The notes under the pieces: model-generated
What the model was told of the DNA's origin: nothing
The model's input: only the letters and a program-made list of their open reading frames with translations
Databases searched by the model: none
From: Blasia pusilla
Taxonomy: Eukaryota > Marchantiophyta > Marchantiopsida > Blasiales
Reading direction: 5' to 3'
DNA: 64,000 nucleotides
Assembly (NCBI GenBank): GCA_050084515.1
Contig: CM114274.1
Coordinates: 2,480,001 to 2,544,000, forward strand
Translations under genes and position numbers: made by a program
Shown here: positions 24,051 to 35,304 of the stretch, one piece after another
Layout: each line of letters opens with the position of its first letter
Position numbering within the stretch: the first letter of the stretch is position 1

Positions 24051-27000
24051 TATCATCTATTAATCTTGCAAAGTCTCGACCCAAATGAAGTTGTGACCAC
24101 AACTTTAAAAATGACCTTTTGGACCCGAAGAACTAAAAATTGAATGAAAAAAAGGTCTTTAATTTTTCATCTTGTCCAACGTTTCCATCTTGAGCTGAAA
24201 TCTGGCCCACATGGTCCCCAAGATGGATGTTCCACTTGGGCCAAGTTTCAAAAAAAATTGAATTGTGAGCAAAATCTCACAAATTAGTAACTCTTTTTTG
24301 GACCGGAACAATTAGACCTTGTATCAAAATAAAGTTTTTCATTTTTCATCTTGTCCAACTTTCCCATCTTGAGCTATAATTTGGCCCACATGGTCTCCAA
24401 GGTGCATGTAACACTCTTGCCAATTTTCAAGCAAAATCAAGTTGGGACCACAAGCTCAAAAATTGGTAAATGTTTTTTGGACGCGAACCAAGATTTTTTT
24501 ATTTTTCATCTTGTCCAACTTTTCCATCTTGAGCTGCAACTTGTCCCACATGGTCCCCAAGGTGCATGATCGAATCTTGCCAATTTTCAAGCAAAATTAA
24601 ATTTTGAGCAAAACCTCACAAATTAATAACTCCTTTTTGGACCCGAACCATTAGTCCTTCTATCAAAATAGAATTTTTTCATTTTTCATCTTGTCTAACT
24701 TTCTCATCTTGATCTGAAATTTGGCCCACATGGTCTCAAATGTGTTTCATTCACTCTTGCCAATTTTCAAGCAAAATAGAGTTGGGACCACAAGCTCAAA
24801 ACTTGTTTAGTCCTTTTTTGACCCGAACCATCAGACCTTCTATCAAATTGAGGTTTTTTCATTTTTCATCTTGTCCAAATTTCCCATTTTGAGCTAAAAT
24901 TTGGCCCATAGGATCTCCAAGTTTTATTTAGCACTCTTGTCAAGTTTCAAGCAAAATGGAGTTGGGGGCACAAACTCAAAAATTGGTAATTCCTTTTTTC
25001 ACCCGAACTAATAGACCTTCTATCAAATTAAGCTCCTTTTTTTTTTCTCATCTTGTCCAAATTTCCCATCTTGAGCTACAATTTGGCTCACATAGTCCCC
25101 AAGGTCCATGCTCCACTCTCTCCAAGTTTCAAAAAAAATGGAGTTGTGAGAAAAGCCTCAAAAATTAGTAACTCCTTTTTGGACCTAAACCATCAAACCT
25201 TGAATGAAAAGAAGGTCTGTTCATTTTTCATTTTGTCCAACTTCCTCATTTTGAGCTGAAATTTGGCCCCCATGCTCCCCAAGATGCATGTTCCACTCTT
25301 AATAAGTTTGAAGCAAAATGGAATTATTAGCAAAACCTCAAAAATTAATAATTTCTTTTTGGACCTGAATCATAAGACCTTCTATCAAATTAAGGTTTTT
25401 TCACTTTTCATCTTATCTTATTTTCCTATCTTGAGCTGAAATTTGGCCGGCATGGTCCAAAGGTCCATGCTACATTCTTGCCAAGTTTCAAGCAAAATGA
25501 AGTTGTGAGCAAAACCTCAAACATTAATAACTTATTTTTGGACCCGAACCATCAAACCTTGAATGAAAAGAAGATCTTTTCATTTTTCATATTGTCCAAA
25601 ATTTCCCATTTTGAGCTGATATTTGACCCAAATGATACCTAAGCTGCATGTTCCACTCTTGCCAAGTTTCAAGCAAAATGGAGTTGTGAGCAAAACCTCA
25701 CAAATCAATAACTCTTTTTGGGACCCTAACCATCAGACCTTCTATAGAAATAAGGACTTTTCATTTTTCATCTTGTCCAAATTTCCTATGGTGTCCAAAG
25801 AGCATCTTATCCTCTTGCCAAGCTCAAAAATTGGAACACAAGCTCAAAAATTGGCAAGTCCTTTTTGGACCTGAACCATTAGTCCTTCTATCAAAATAAG
25901 ATTTTTTCATTTTTCATCTTGTCGAAATTTCCCAATTTGAGTTGAAATTTGGCCTACATGGTCCCAAAGGTGCATGTTCAACGCTTGCTAAGTTGCAAGA
26001 AAAATGGAGTTGTGAGAAAAACCTCACCAATTAATAACTCTTGTTTAGACCCAAACATCAGACTTTCCATAGAAATAAGGTTTTTCTCATTTTTCATCTT
26101 GTCCAAATTTCCCATCTTGAGTGCATGTTCTACTCTTGTCAAGTTTCAAGCAAATTGGAGCTGTGAGATAAACCTCACCAATTAATAAATCCTTTTGGAC
26201 CCGAACGATGAGATCTTCCATAGAAATAAGGTTTCTTCATTTTTAATCTTGTCCAAATTTTCCATTTTGAATTGAAATTTGGCCCACATGGTCTTTAAGG
26301 TGCATGTTCCACTCTTGCCAATTTTCAAGAAAAATGGAGATGTGACACCAATTAATAACTCTCTTGGAGACCCGAACCATCAGACCTTCCAAAGAAATAA
26401 GGTTTTTCTCATTTTCATCTTGTCCAAATTTTCCATCTTGAGCTAAAATTTGGCCCATATGGTCCCAAAGGTGCACGTTCCACTCTTGGTAAGTTTCAAG
26501 AAAATGGAGTTGTGAGAAAGACCTCACAAATTAATAAATTTTTTTTGTATCCGAACCATTAAAACTTGAATGAAAAGAAAATGTTTTGATTTTTCATCTG
26601 ATCCAAATTTCCCATTTTGAGTTGAAATTTGACCTACATGGTCCTCAAGATGCATGTTCTACTCTTGAGCAAAATCATTTTGTGAACCATCAGACCTATC
26701 AAATTAAAGTTGTTTCATTTTTCATTTTGTCCAAATTTCCCATCTTGCGTTGGAATTTGGCCTACATGGTCTCCAAACTGCATGTTTAAGTAAAATGGAC
26801 TTGTGAAAAATCTCACCAATTAATAATTCATTTTTGGATCCGAGCCATCAAACCTTTCATAGAAATAAAATTTTCTCATTTTTCATCTTGTCCAAATTTC
26901 TCATCTTGAACTGGAATGTACACCACATGGTCTCCAAGGCGCATCTGGCACTTTTTTCAAGTTTCAGACAAAATGGATCCAGAAGCAAAAACTCAAAAAT

Positions 27001-27060
27001 TGGTAAGTTCTTTTTGGACCCGATCCATCAAATCTTGAATGAAAGTAGGGGTTTTTTTTT
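24050..27060. repeat. Satellite A array, ~180-bp monomer, about 17 copies
   Basis: The unit holds 'tttttcatcttgtccaaatttcccatcttgagctgaaatttggcc', 'cacatggtccccaaggtgcatg', 'ccaagtttcaagcaaaatggag' and 'ttttggacccgaaccatcagacc'. 'catcttgtcc' or close variants occur near 24,170, 24,348, 24,508, 24,688, 24,868, 25,048, 25,229, 25,406, 25,588, 25,766, 25,916, 26,098, 26,253, 26,415, 26,597, 26,720 and 26,886. Most intervals are 177-182 bp and some monomers are shortened. All units share one orientation. The open frames inside are repeat shadows. Confidence 0.9.
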
Positions 27061-28225
27061 AATTATTCAGACCACTAGATGTGGGAGTACTACTTGAATG
27101 AAAATAATCTATAATATCATTGAAAAGGTAGCACAAGTACAATAATGACAATTGCCTTCCCAAGAACACTCTACAAATAGGAAGTTGGCATGTGCTAATT
27201 AGCAATGAAAGGTGAGAGAAATGGATACAAGCAAAAGAAAGTTGTACTACTGAAGTTAGATAGGTAGAGGTGGTTCAAAATGGAATGACATCCATTCAGG
27301 GTATTCAAATTGAGTAAATGCGAAGTTGGAGAGAAAATAAAGATCAACTTAAAATGAACATGAAAAATCCATCCCGCTATCAATAAAGACTTACATCCAC
27401 ATGGGGGAGATGAGCATATAGAACTTTAGCATTGATTCATACTAGACAAAATTTCCTTTATGACAGAATTAAAGTGGAGGAATAGAAATGAGGGGATACA
27501 AAGACGATCACAAGAAGTAGATGACACTCCCAAAAAAACATTCATGCATCCAAAAGTAAAAGAGATGAAAACTAATATGGATGCAATGTGTCCATGGAAG
27601 AAAGGAACAAAAAAGGTGAAACAAATCACACTGCAAAGGGGAATCCAATACTCACTTCAGTTGCTTAGTTGTGTGAACACAACTCAAATCTTACACCTCA
27701 TGTGATGATGGGGTTAAAGCCTCCAATCATTACATAAAGCTTCAAACATTCATAGATTCACAGCGCAAAATTATTGCACTAGTAGCATATAATAGGGCTC
27801 CTGATCAGGTCAAGTGGATTTTGTAGAGGGTTGCAACACTAAAACGCAAACCACTTAGTGATTGCGATCTCCTCAATTGGCATTACAATTTAGGAGAGTT
27901 TTTGCTAATTCAGTTTTGGGGTCAACTATCACAACACCCCTTCACCCCAAACTTCATCTTTGCTCAAGAGGTTTATTTCTAGAGTTCCCCGACCTCGTGG
28001 AACCTGCAAGGAACTCATGAATAGTGAGAAACAAACGAACACTTGAGACCCACTAGTTCATACCATGTGAGGGAGACAAGATAACAATGATATCATATTA
28101 GGCCAGTCTTGAACTATTGTGAGTGACTTGAAAACTGAATACGCCTCCATGTTAATTTTGAAAGAGCCCAAAAATTTGGAAATTGCATATATTCATGTTG
28201 GGATTATTGTAGGTCAATTGCTTAC
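27061..28225. other. Unrecognised sequence
   Basis: No repeat or protein family recognised. An 81-codon lysine-rich frame at 27,460-27,705 has no recognisable feature. Confidence 0.4.
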
Positions 28226-28898
28226 AGGACACATGCAGCTTCTTATCAAATCAGATCCACTTGTATCTGCTTGGTACCCAACCTGCACAACACAATGTAG
28301 CAAACAATCAGAATGATGTGAACTGCACTTTTGCCTACCCATAACTTCATCTGTGTAAGCTAAGAAAACAAACGTACCATTAGATGAGAACCGCTCAGAA
28401 TCCTAGTTAAGAGGTATGAACATGTGTTTCACACAGTTGGCTCAATTGGGATTACGTGTATTCCTAATTTAAAGGGAACTATCATGAGTTGGGAAAGTTG
28501 TGACAATCACTTCTTCTGCATCCACCGAACCATATTTCTCCTGACATCAAGGCATACATGTGTGACATAAAAACCCTGAAACATACAAAACAAACATACA
28601 ATATCTAACCTAAACTCCATGCTCAAGTCATAGTTTTCCATAAGGTGAAAATGGAAGTAGGATTTACAAAGGAAGTGGTAGATTTTTACGAACTTCTTGG
28701 AACTGATGCTTGGCTGCTCTCCTAAAACATGAACCCTAAGCAGATCATAGCTAACCAGTGACAAATCTTGGGTAGATTGATCAGACCTCTGTTGCTCCAC
28801 CCACAACTTCCATTTCACAAAGCCAGCAAGATCCTTCAAAACAGAAATCCTGCCAACGGCAAGTTTTGCGAAGAAGACACAATTCAACAAGTCAACAT
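28226..28898 (-). CDS. Two candidate exons of an unidentified minus-strand gene (28690..28898, 28226..28282)
   Basis: On the minus strand an open block follows 'cttgacaatcag' and runs 209 bp to a GTAAAA donor. It includes LLNCVFFAKLAVGRISVLKD and GFVKWKLWVEQQ. A second block of exactly 19 codons lies between 'gtgttgtgcag' and a consensus GTAAGC donor (VGYQADTSGSDLIRSCMCP). The first ends in phase 0 and the second starts in phase 0, so they join cleanly. A third possible acceptor (tttcag at about 28,545) opens a block ending DVRRNMVRWMQKK-stop, which could be an alternative end. I do not recognise the protein. Confidence 0.35.
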
Positions 28899-28899
28899 C

Positions 28900-29255
28900 T
28901 GATTGTCAAGATGAGAAAACCCTCAAGAAATGATTCAACACAGTTTTCTTCAATGGTACCTATTGCAGACTGTTAATATCTAGTTTAGTCATGCCCTGAA
29001 TCTAGTTAGCTGGATACAACATAGATATCTTTTAGGGTAATCTAAAATTAGGATTAGCCACCATCATCTACTTAGGGTCTAGCTTTATTCAGAAAATCTA
29101 CAGGTCAGAGATGCCTCTCATATATACATACATAATATCTCTGGTTAGAGTCAGAGGATAATACTACAACATGCACAACTTTTGGTAAGAACTACTGGGG
29201 CTCTTAGTGTGTCATGCAACACTGGCCGTGCTATAGACTGATCTGAGATACTCTA
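28900..29255. other. Unrecognised spacer
   Basis: No gene or repeat recognised between the candidate exon and the LINE tails. Confidence 0.4.
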
Positions 29256-30446
29256 CTCAGTTAAGTATTGCCTGTCGTGACCTTGCAACCACAGACCCTG
29301 CGCCCTCGTTGGAGGGCACTAGAGACTGGGGTGGTACAGACTGTACTCATTAAATAGTGCCTGTCGTAGCCTTGCGACCATAGACCTCGAGCCCTGGTTG
29401 GACTGTGCTTGAGACTGGGATGGGTGTAGAGAGAGGAACAAGTGAAGAAGGTACCATACGAAAGGAGGGAGACACTGTCATAGACATTCCTTACCAGTGC
29501 AGCAGCTTTGGGCAATGAATCAAGGCTACTGAATATGTTGAACAATTCTATTGTTACCAGCTTAGCAATATTAGCATATGCTCTTCCTATGTGTTGTGAA
29601 TTTTGCACAGGAGACCAAGTAAAGACTAGAGGTTTCATCCCCATTGTCACACAAGGCGCAAGAGTTTAGTTGTGTTCCCATCCTGCTTTTCCTATGGTTC
29701 AAGGGGATTGCCCCTGTCCTAAACTTGAACTTGAGCCGGGTTCCCAAGCAAGGGGTTCTCCACAAAGAGTTCTTCAGTTCTGCATTTTCGGGATATACCG
29801 TCAAGAGAGAGAGGTCTGACATTTTCATGGCTTCCTCCGTGCTGTTCTGCTGTGAGTGTTTGCCCACTGCTTTGGTTATGGTATCCACAAATGCTTTCTC
29901 ATCTTGGTCCCACAGTTCAGGCCCTGCTGGGAGCTTGGTTGCTTGCACAATCTCTTGAACCTTTTTCATCCAAGATTTGGCCTGCTGTACGGGTCTTCTT
30001 TGGGTCCAAATTTTCCCCATCAACTCTTTAGGATAGCAGTGGGAGTCCATTGTCTCCAACTGCCTCCGCCATTTCAATTTGGAAATGTCACGTCTATCCT
30101 CCAAGGGTTCCACTCCAAGTTCTGATCTCACACCAACTCTGGCTGTTCGTGAGGAAGCTGGCATCATACCCCGAAAGGCCTTCAGTTGCACAGCTTCAAG
30201 CCTGTCCCTTTGTTTGGTGTTGGCATTCCACACTGCTGCCCCATATTCCAGCGAGGGACCAATGGTATGCAAAATGACAGAGTGCTTTACTTCTGATGTG
30301 ATGTTCCGGAAGTGTAAGAATCTTGACAAACCGTACACCTTCTTGTAGCCTTTCTCAGTAGTCTTCTTATTGTGGGCATCCCACATGCAGTCTTCTGAGA
30401 ATTCCATGCCCAGATAGGTGTATGTGGGCACACAGGGGTGGGTACA
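29256..30446 (-). mobile_element. LINE copy 2 (minus), 5'-truncated, with an extra tail unit
   Basis: This is the 3' part of the LINE family in reverse. The 5' end is truncated at 'cccacccctgtgtgcccacatacacc' (30,446). The body runs down to the family 3' end at about 29,341. A second ~85-bp copy of the terminal tail (29,256-29,340) follows directly. The 5' truncation point abuts the 3' end of LINE copy 3. Confidence 0.85.
29585..30446 (-). pseudogene. LINE reverse transcriptase C-terminal part, open for about 290 codons
   Basis: The longest clean version of this segment in the window. It contains TYLGMEFSEDCMWDAHNKK, SLEYGAAVWNANTKQRD, LGVEPLEDRRDISKLKWRRQ and the terminal CALCDNGDETSSLYLVSCAKF, a CX2C...H/C pattern typical of LINE C-termini. 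It lacks endonuclease and the catalytic RT blocks, so it is not functional. The open state suggests a fairly recent insertion. Confidence 0.85.
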
Positions 30447-32105
30447 GACTGTACTTATTGAGTAGTGCTTGTCACAGTCTTGCAACCATAGATTCCGCAC
30501 CCTGGTTGGGCGGTGCTTGAGACTGGGATGGGTCTAGAGAGAGGAACAAGTGAAGAAGATACCATATGAGAGGAGGGAGACACTCTCATATAGTGTGAGT
30601 GCTGACCAAACAATGTGTTCGTGCGGAGCTCCGAAGTGTCAACCAAGAAGCTGTTTACAACCCTATCAACTTTAGCTTTTTAGTATCCCCAGTACACATT
30701 CCTGACCAGTGCTGCAGCTTATGCACTGAATCTAGGCTGCTGAGTGTGTTGGACAGTTCTGGGATTACCAGCTTAGCAATATTAGCAAATGCTCTTGCTC
30801 TATGTGTTATGAATTCTGTACAGGAGACCACATAATGACTAGGGGTTTCATCCTCATCATACAAGGTGCAGGGGTTCAGTTTTGTTCCCATCGTACTTCT
30901 GTTGTGATTCAAGAGGATTGACCCTGTTCTGAACTTGGACTTAATCCATGTTCCCGAGTAAGGAGTACCCTGCTAGTAGTTCTTCTGTTCTGCTTGATCG
31001 AGATGTACAGTCAAGAGCGAGAGGTCAGACATTTTCATGGCTTCCTCCATGCTGTTTTGCTGTGAATGTTTGCCCACTCCTATGGTTTTGGTATCCACAA
31101 ATAGGATGCTTGCACAATCTCTTGAACCTCTTTTATCCAAGGTTTGACCTGCTCTACTGAACTTCTTCTGGTCCAAATTATACCATCAACACTTTAGGAT
31201 ACCGATAGGGATCCATTGCCTCCAGCTACCCCCGCCATTTCAACTTGGCAATGTCCTGTCTACCCTCTGGGGTTCCACTCAAGCTCAAGCTCTGATCTCA
31301 CAACTCTGGCCATTCATGAGAAAGCCGACATCATACCGACAGCTGAAATGCTTCCAGCTGCACAGCATCAAGCCTTTCCCTTTGTTTGGTGTTATAATCC
31401 CACCCCACGGCCCCATGTTCCAGTGAAGGACAAATGGTATGCAGAATGACAGTGCACTTTACTTCTGATATGATATCCCATCAGTACAGGAAACTTGTCA
31501 GTCCATTCACCGTCTCGTGACCGTTCTCAACAGTCTTCTTCATGTGGACATCCCACATGCACTCTTCTGAGAATGCAATGCCTAGATAGCTCTATGTGGG
31601 CACCCAGGGGATCTAATGTGTATCCCAATACCAGTAATGCTCTCGGTCTGAGTCTCGGTCTTGGTCTTGAATATCATCACACCACATTTCAATACATCCC
31701 CAAGATCCCCCCTCCATGCCCCACATGTCGCACCAGATTTTGGCAAGGGAGATCATTCCTTGAAGTTCCTCCCCCATCAAAGTGAATGTGTATTTGGGAT
31801 CCCAATCAGGTAAGATAAATGTAGAGAGCTCCCTGGTTTACACTTGGAAACTCCACACCAACACTTTGTATGGTCAGCACTCTCACTATATGAGAGTGTC
31901 TCCTCTCATGTGGCACCTTCTTCCCCTCTCTACACCCATCCCAGTTTCATGCACCTGTCGTACTCTTGCGACCATAGACCCCACACCGAGGGGTCTGTAT
32001 TTGTAAGACTGCCACAAGCACTCCTTAATGAGTAGTCTCCTACTTCCTCTAGTCCACAGCAGTCTTCAGCAAACCTGAGGGCAACAACAGAGCTGATGCC
32101 CACCC
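30447..32105 (-). mobile_element. LINE copy 3 (minus), broken and carrying an opposite-strand insertion
   Basis: Reverse-strand LINE from a diverged FADD-box region (about 32,040-32,105; sense reading GQQL-like...RFAEDC) through KIWCDMWGMEG (about 31,700) and the CTLYDEDETPSHYVVSCTEF segment (about 30,830) to the family 3' end at 30,447. A plus-strand fragment (31,783-32,036) splits it. The coding is broken in many places. Confidence 0.8.
31783..32036 (+). mobile_element. Short LINE 3'-tail fragment (plus) inserted in LINE copy 3
   Basis: It matches the 3' UTR of the family ('gggatcccaatcaggtaag ... cacttggaaactccacaccaacac ... cactatatgagagtgtctcc ... gaccatagacccc') and ends near 'actccttaatgagtag'. 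Orientation is opposite to the surrounding LINE. Removing it rejoins 'cttgaagttcctccccc' to 'tctcctacttcctctag', the antisense of the contiguous LINE sequence at about 61,855-61,890. Confidence 0.75.
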
Positions 32106-32109
32106 AGAG

Positions 32110-32520
32110 CCCTAGTCCACCCTAGAGCAGTTTCAGAAGCAGATTTGGATGAAGAAGCTGGAGCAGATGTATTTTGTTAATTTTGTGACATCCCAGAGCT
32201 ACCTATGAACTAGAAGACTCTGAGCATCATTTTTCCAGTCTTTCCAACCAGATCTATCACATATCCTAAAGTGAAAACCATCATTACTCCCATTCAGGCC
32301 CACAACCTGTTCAAGATGAGAGAGATAAAGGAGGCCACAGCAGAGCTAATTATGAGTTTTAGGGAAACTTTGTGGGCCATTCTCATCTGACCACCAGACT
32401 ATATACTAGTTTGGATGGATAATGGCTAGAGCTATAAAAAACGCATGTTAGAGTACAGCGCCACTTTAGCCAAGTGATCAAGTGACCAAGTGGGGGGGTC
32501 ACTAAGAGTGGCAGTCGTAT
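32110..32520 (-). mobile_element. Old copia remnant (minus): LTR, primer site and gag start
   Basis: The reverse complement matches the element at 34,976. An eroded LTR (32,308 to about 32,520; 'ccagactatatactagtttggat', 'ggctagag', 'caagtgatcaagtgaccaagtg') is followed by primer-site sequence at 32,298-32,307 and the start of gag, translating GLNGSNDGFH then SGWKDWKND. The gag ATG is changed to GTG. It is truncated by LINE sequence on both sides. Confidence 0.8.
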
Positions 32521-32524
32521 GGGT

Positions 32525-32880
32525 TATCCACCTCAATCTCTTGGTTCAACTTGTCCGATTGAATGTTTAACAAATTCCTCCATCACTTTCTCAAAGCTCT
32601 TCTCTTCAGGAGATCTCCCATGTGGCTTCCTGCCCAAATCCTTGTAATGGTCTTCCAAAATATGATGAATTTGTTTGGCAATGGTTACGATTCCACCACC
32701 CTTTAATTTTACATAATTTTTCCCCGACCTTGCTCAATAACTGGACTTCCTTCAAAACTTTCTTCCAGTCATCAACAACCCTGTAATTGATGGACATGTA
32801 CGTGGCTTGGCTCATTTTGGACTTGGGCATCCGTGCTTTAATGGGCTTTCCACGCGCAGCACCTCACAATCTCCCCACAA
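32525..32880 (-). pseudogene. LINE EN-RT linker remnant (minus)
   Basis: The minus-strand reading gives KSKMSQATYMSINYRVVDDW, then AKQIHHILEDHYKDLGRKP and EEKSFEKVMEEFVK. These match KKKLNQATYSSVNENF, TKQIQHLLEDYYKELGRKP and EEQNFEKVVEDFVK of the copy at 60.8-61.1 kb. It is more diverged than the other copies, so older, and is frameshifted. Confidence 0.8.
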
Positions 32881-33235
32881 GGTCGCATCATTCTTGGCCT
32901 TGCATATGCGACACTCACTTCTCTTGATTTGGTATTGACCCCTTCAATTCCAGGAGCCATCATTTAACAAGCTGTCACAGATGATCAACTTCTTTTCAAC
33001 AGAAATCTCAACCGAATCGTACACTGTAAGCTGCCTGGTATGTCAGGACAACATGTTTGTCAGGCACTACTCAAGGGACAGGTTGTCCAGACATGCGCTT
33101 GCCAGAACTCACAATTGGTAGGAATATGAAGACTAATTTGGATAATTTTATCAAGTTCAGAGCACATTACTGCATGAATGCAGGTAGGACAACAGAGCGC
33201 TGAGGTAGAGTAACACATCTGTTAAGAGATAATAC
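32881..33235. other. Unrecognised spacer
   Basis: No repeat or gene recognised. Confidence 0.4.
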
Positions 33236-34908
33236 AGGTGTGAGATCTAGTATAGATATTTGCACTGGGCAGCTCTTCTGAGTTGTAAGGGATTGTTGGC
33301 TGTCTTCGATTAGCATTCCCCACTTGTGAATCCATTCTGTAAAGGTCACAAATAACATCACATCTATATGCAAAGGGTTCCACCACAGCAGTTTATAGCA
33401 ATCAAAGTATTGTATGCTAAGGTGTTAGCAAAGGTCACCACTGCAAAGGGCAGATCTGAAACACTCTTCTCAATCACCGGATAGTCAAACAAAGATGCCC
33501 CCTCTCACCTACACTATTTGGACTTTACATTGACGAACTGGAGGAATGTCAATGTAGAGTCCAAACAAAATCAAAGCAGGATTGAGGAGTTTACACATGC
33601 TGCAATCCAATTGCAGAAGGATGGAACTATGGCATATCCCACAAAAACTCCATCTCTTTAAAGCTACTGTCATCCCAGCCACACTTTATTCCTCTGAAGT
33701 TTGGGGCCCCAGCCCCAAGGCTTGGCCCAAATGTCTAGAGGTCCTCAGAAGCTCTTCATGTGACAGAGCTTGGGAATTAGGAGAAATACTCCCCACGACA
33801 TACTACTGGCTGTGTTTGGTGAGGTTCCAATGGAGATTCAAGCCGTTGAAATTCTGATCACATTCCTCCAACTACTTCAGGATATTGTGAGGACGATTCG
33901 AATCGCCTTTCAGCCAAAGCTTTTGAAGTCTGTAAGAGTAGTGCGGCCACTGGGGCAAGAAATTGGTAATACGACTGCAAGGAATGGCTCATGAAATGGG
34001 GAATTTCAATCAATGCCAACCGCCACCAACCAGGACCTGATGCACCAACTACACTTCAACATCTCTATCAATTGGGATTGACAGCAGGAGCTTTGGCGGA
34101 ACAGGAGGAATAAATCTCAAAAAAATGGGCAACAGATGAGGCACTACCACACCTTCATAAATACTGGCAAATCCATGAAGCAGCCCTCTTACATCTCGAC
34201 TCCCAATCCCACTAACTTACATCATGCATTACCAAGATAAAGACGCAATTCAACTGACCTTGAGATTGAGAAAGGGAAATTTTCACAGAAGAAAAGAGAA
34301 GACAGATTCTGTAGATTTTGCTACAGAGCTCTGAGCTCCTTGATGACCTCCTTGAACATCATCACCTTTTCCACTGTCCCTTTACCAATCACGTCAGACT
34401 CGACTTTGCACATCTCTTAGCTCCACCGGCCCTCAAGGTCTCTGAATTCATGGCTAGGCAGAATCAGGTTCAGATTGCAAAGATTCTACATCTGTGAGTG
34501 AAGACTAGGGAAAATCACCAGGCACCAAGGACCTCCTAGGGCATTGCGGGGGCTAGTACTTTCTTTTCAAACTGCTGTAATTTTTTGCAAAGCTAAGTCC
34601 CATGGCCCTGTGGGGTCCCCGTGGACAATAAATATATTCATTCGTTCATTCTCTTAGCAGAGATCATGCAGGATCTCTGCTAAAAGTCAGATCTTCAACT
34701 CTACTGCATCCACAGCTCTGTTGGGAACTCCTGAGTCTCTTGGCATGTCATGCAGTGCTAGACCTGTTACAGAGTGATCAGAAAGAAAATCAGAGGGGGG
34801 TTCCACTGAACTCTGTGTTTGTAAGTGCCTCATGGTGAGGCAAATCGTTTCATAGAACACACGGTGGGGATTCATTGTGCTGCTTTGAAAGCCATCTAAG
34901 TGTGATCT
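33236..34908 (-). CDS. Two candidate exons of an unidentified minus-strand gene (34764..34908, 33236..33336)
   Basis: Exon 34,764-34,908 follows 'ctgccttcag', ends before GTCTAG and contains MNPHRVFYETICLTMRHLQ. Exon 33,236-33,336 follows 'gacctttacag', ends before GTATTA and contains WIHKWGMLIEDSQQSL. The first ends with one unpaired base and the second supplies two, giving a stop-free join (...SDHSVT-EWIHKWG...), and it ends in phase 0. The intron would hold the LINE remnant at 33.5-34.65 kb. No protein family recognised. It may belong with the candidate exons at 28.2-28.9 and 44.8-45.3 kb. Confidence 0.35.
33480..34650 (+). mobile_element. Remnant of a second, different LINE family
   Basis: Translation in mixed frames gives CPLSPTLFGLYIDELE (33,497-33,545), then KLHLFKATVIPATLYSSEVWG (33,645-33,705), LLAVFGEVPMEIQAVEI, and a C-terminal EHHHLFHCPF cysteine/histidine segment near 34,350-34,385. 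These are typical of LINE reverse transcriptase and its C-terminus, but the sequence is unlike the main family here. Part of the RT is missing after the first motif. The end is AT-rich with 'aataaatatattcattcgttcattc' (34,627-34,651), resembling a 3' tail. Confidence 0.75.
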
Positions 34909-34970
34909 CTGAAGGCAGACAGTAGTAACGACCTGTCTTGTGCGACTTGGGTGTGGGATGTCCCTATGTT

Positions 34971-34975
34971 GGATT
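34971..34975 (+). repeat. 5-bp target-site duplication (left) of the copia element
   Basis: GGATT here, repeated at 39,072-39,076 directly after the 3' LTR. Confidence 0.95.
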
Positions 34976-35304
34976 TGTTAGATAAATACATTTTAGATAA
35001 AGGTGTTCGACTTAAAATGTGTTAAAGGAACAACCTAAATGCTGCTACTCTTAGCAGTCCGACATCTAAGCTGAAAGGGTCACTTGGCCACTTGGTCAGT
35101 TGGCTACTTGGCCACTTGGTCACTTGGCCACTTGGTCACTTGGTCACTTTGCCACTCAGACTATCTTGTCTCTAGCCAATATCCAGATTAGTATATAATC
35201 TGGGGCTTGAATAAACATCAGGTTTGAAGTTCTCTATTAAGCTTAGTCGCAGCTTTACCATTGTATCATTACCATTGTGTCTACATCTCTCATATAGTTT
35301 AACA
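34976..35304 (+). repeat. Copia 5' LTR, 329 bp
   Basis: Starts TGTTAGATAA and ends TTTAACA. It contains a tandem run of CACTTGG(C/T) units (about 35,085-35,155). A TATATAA-like box at about 35,192 precedes 'tctggggcttgaataaac', which may mark the promoter and polyadenylation signals. Confidence 0.95.

Noticed and set aside
24351-27097. Many 60-90 codon frames in the satellite A array
   Set aside because: They repeat the same peptide phrases with the monomer period and are broken at random, so they are shadows of the tandem repeat.
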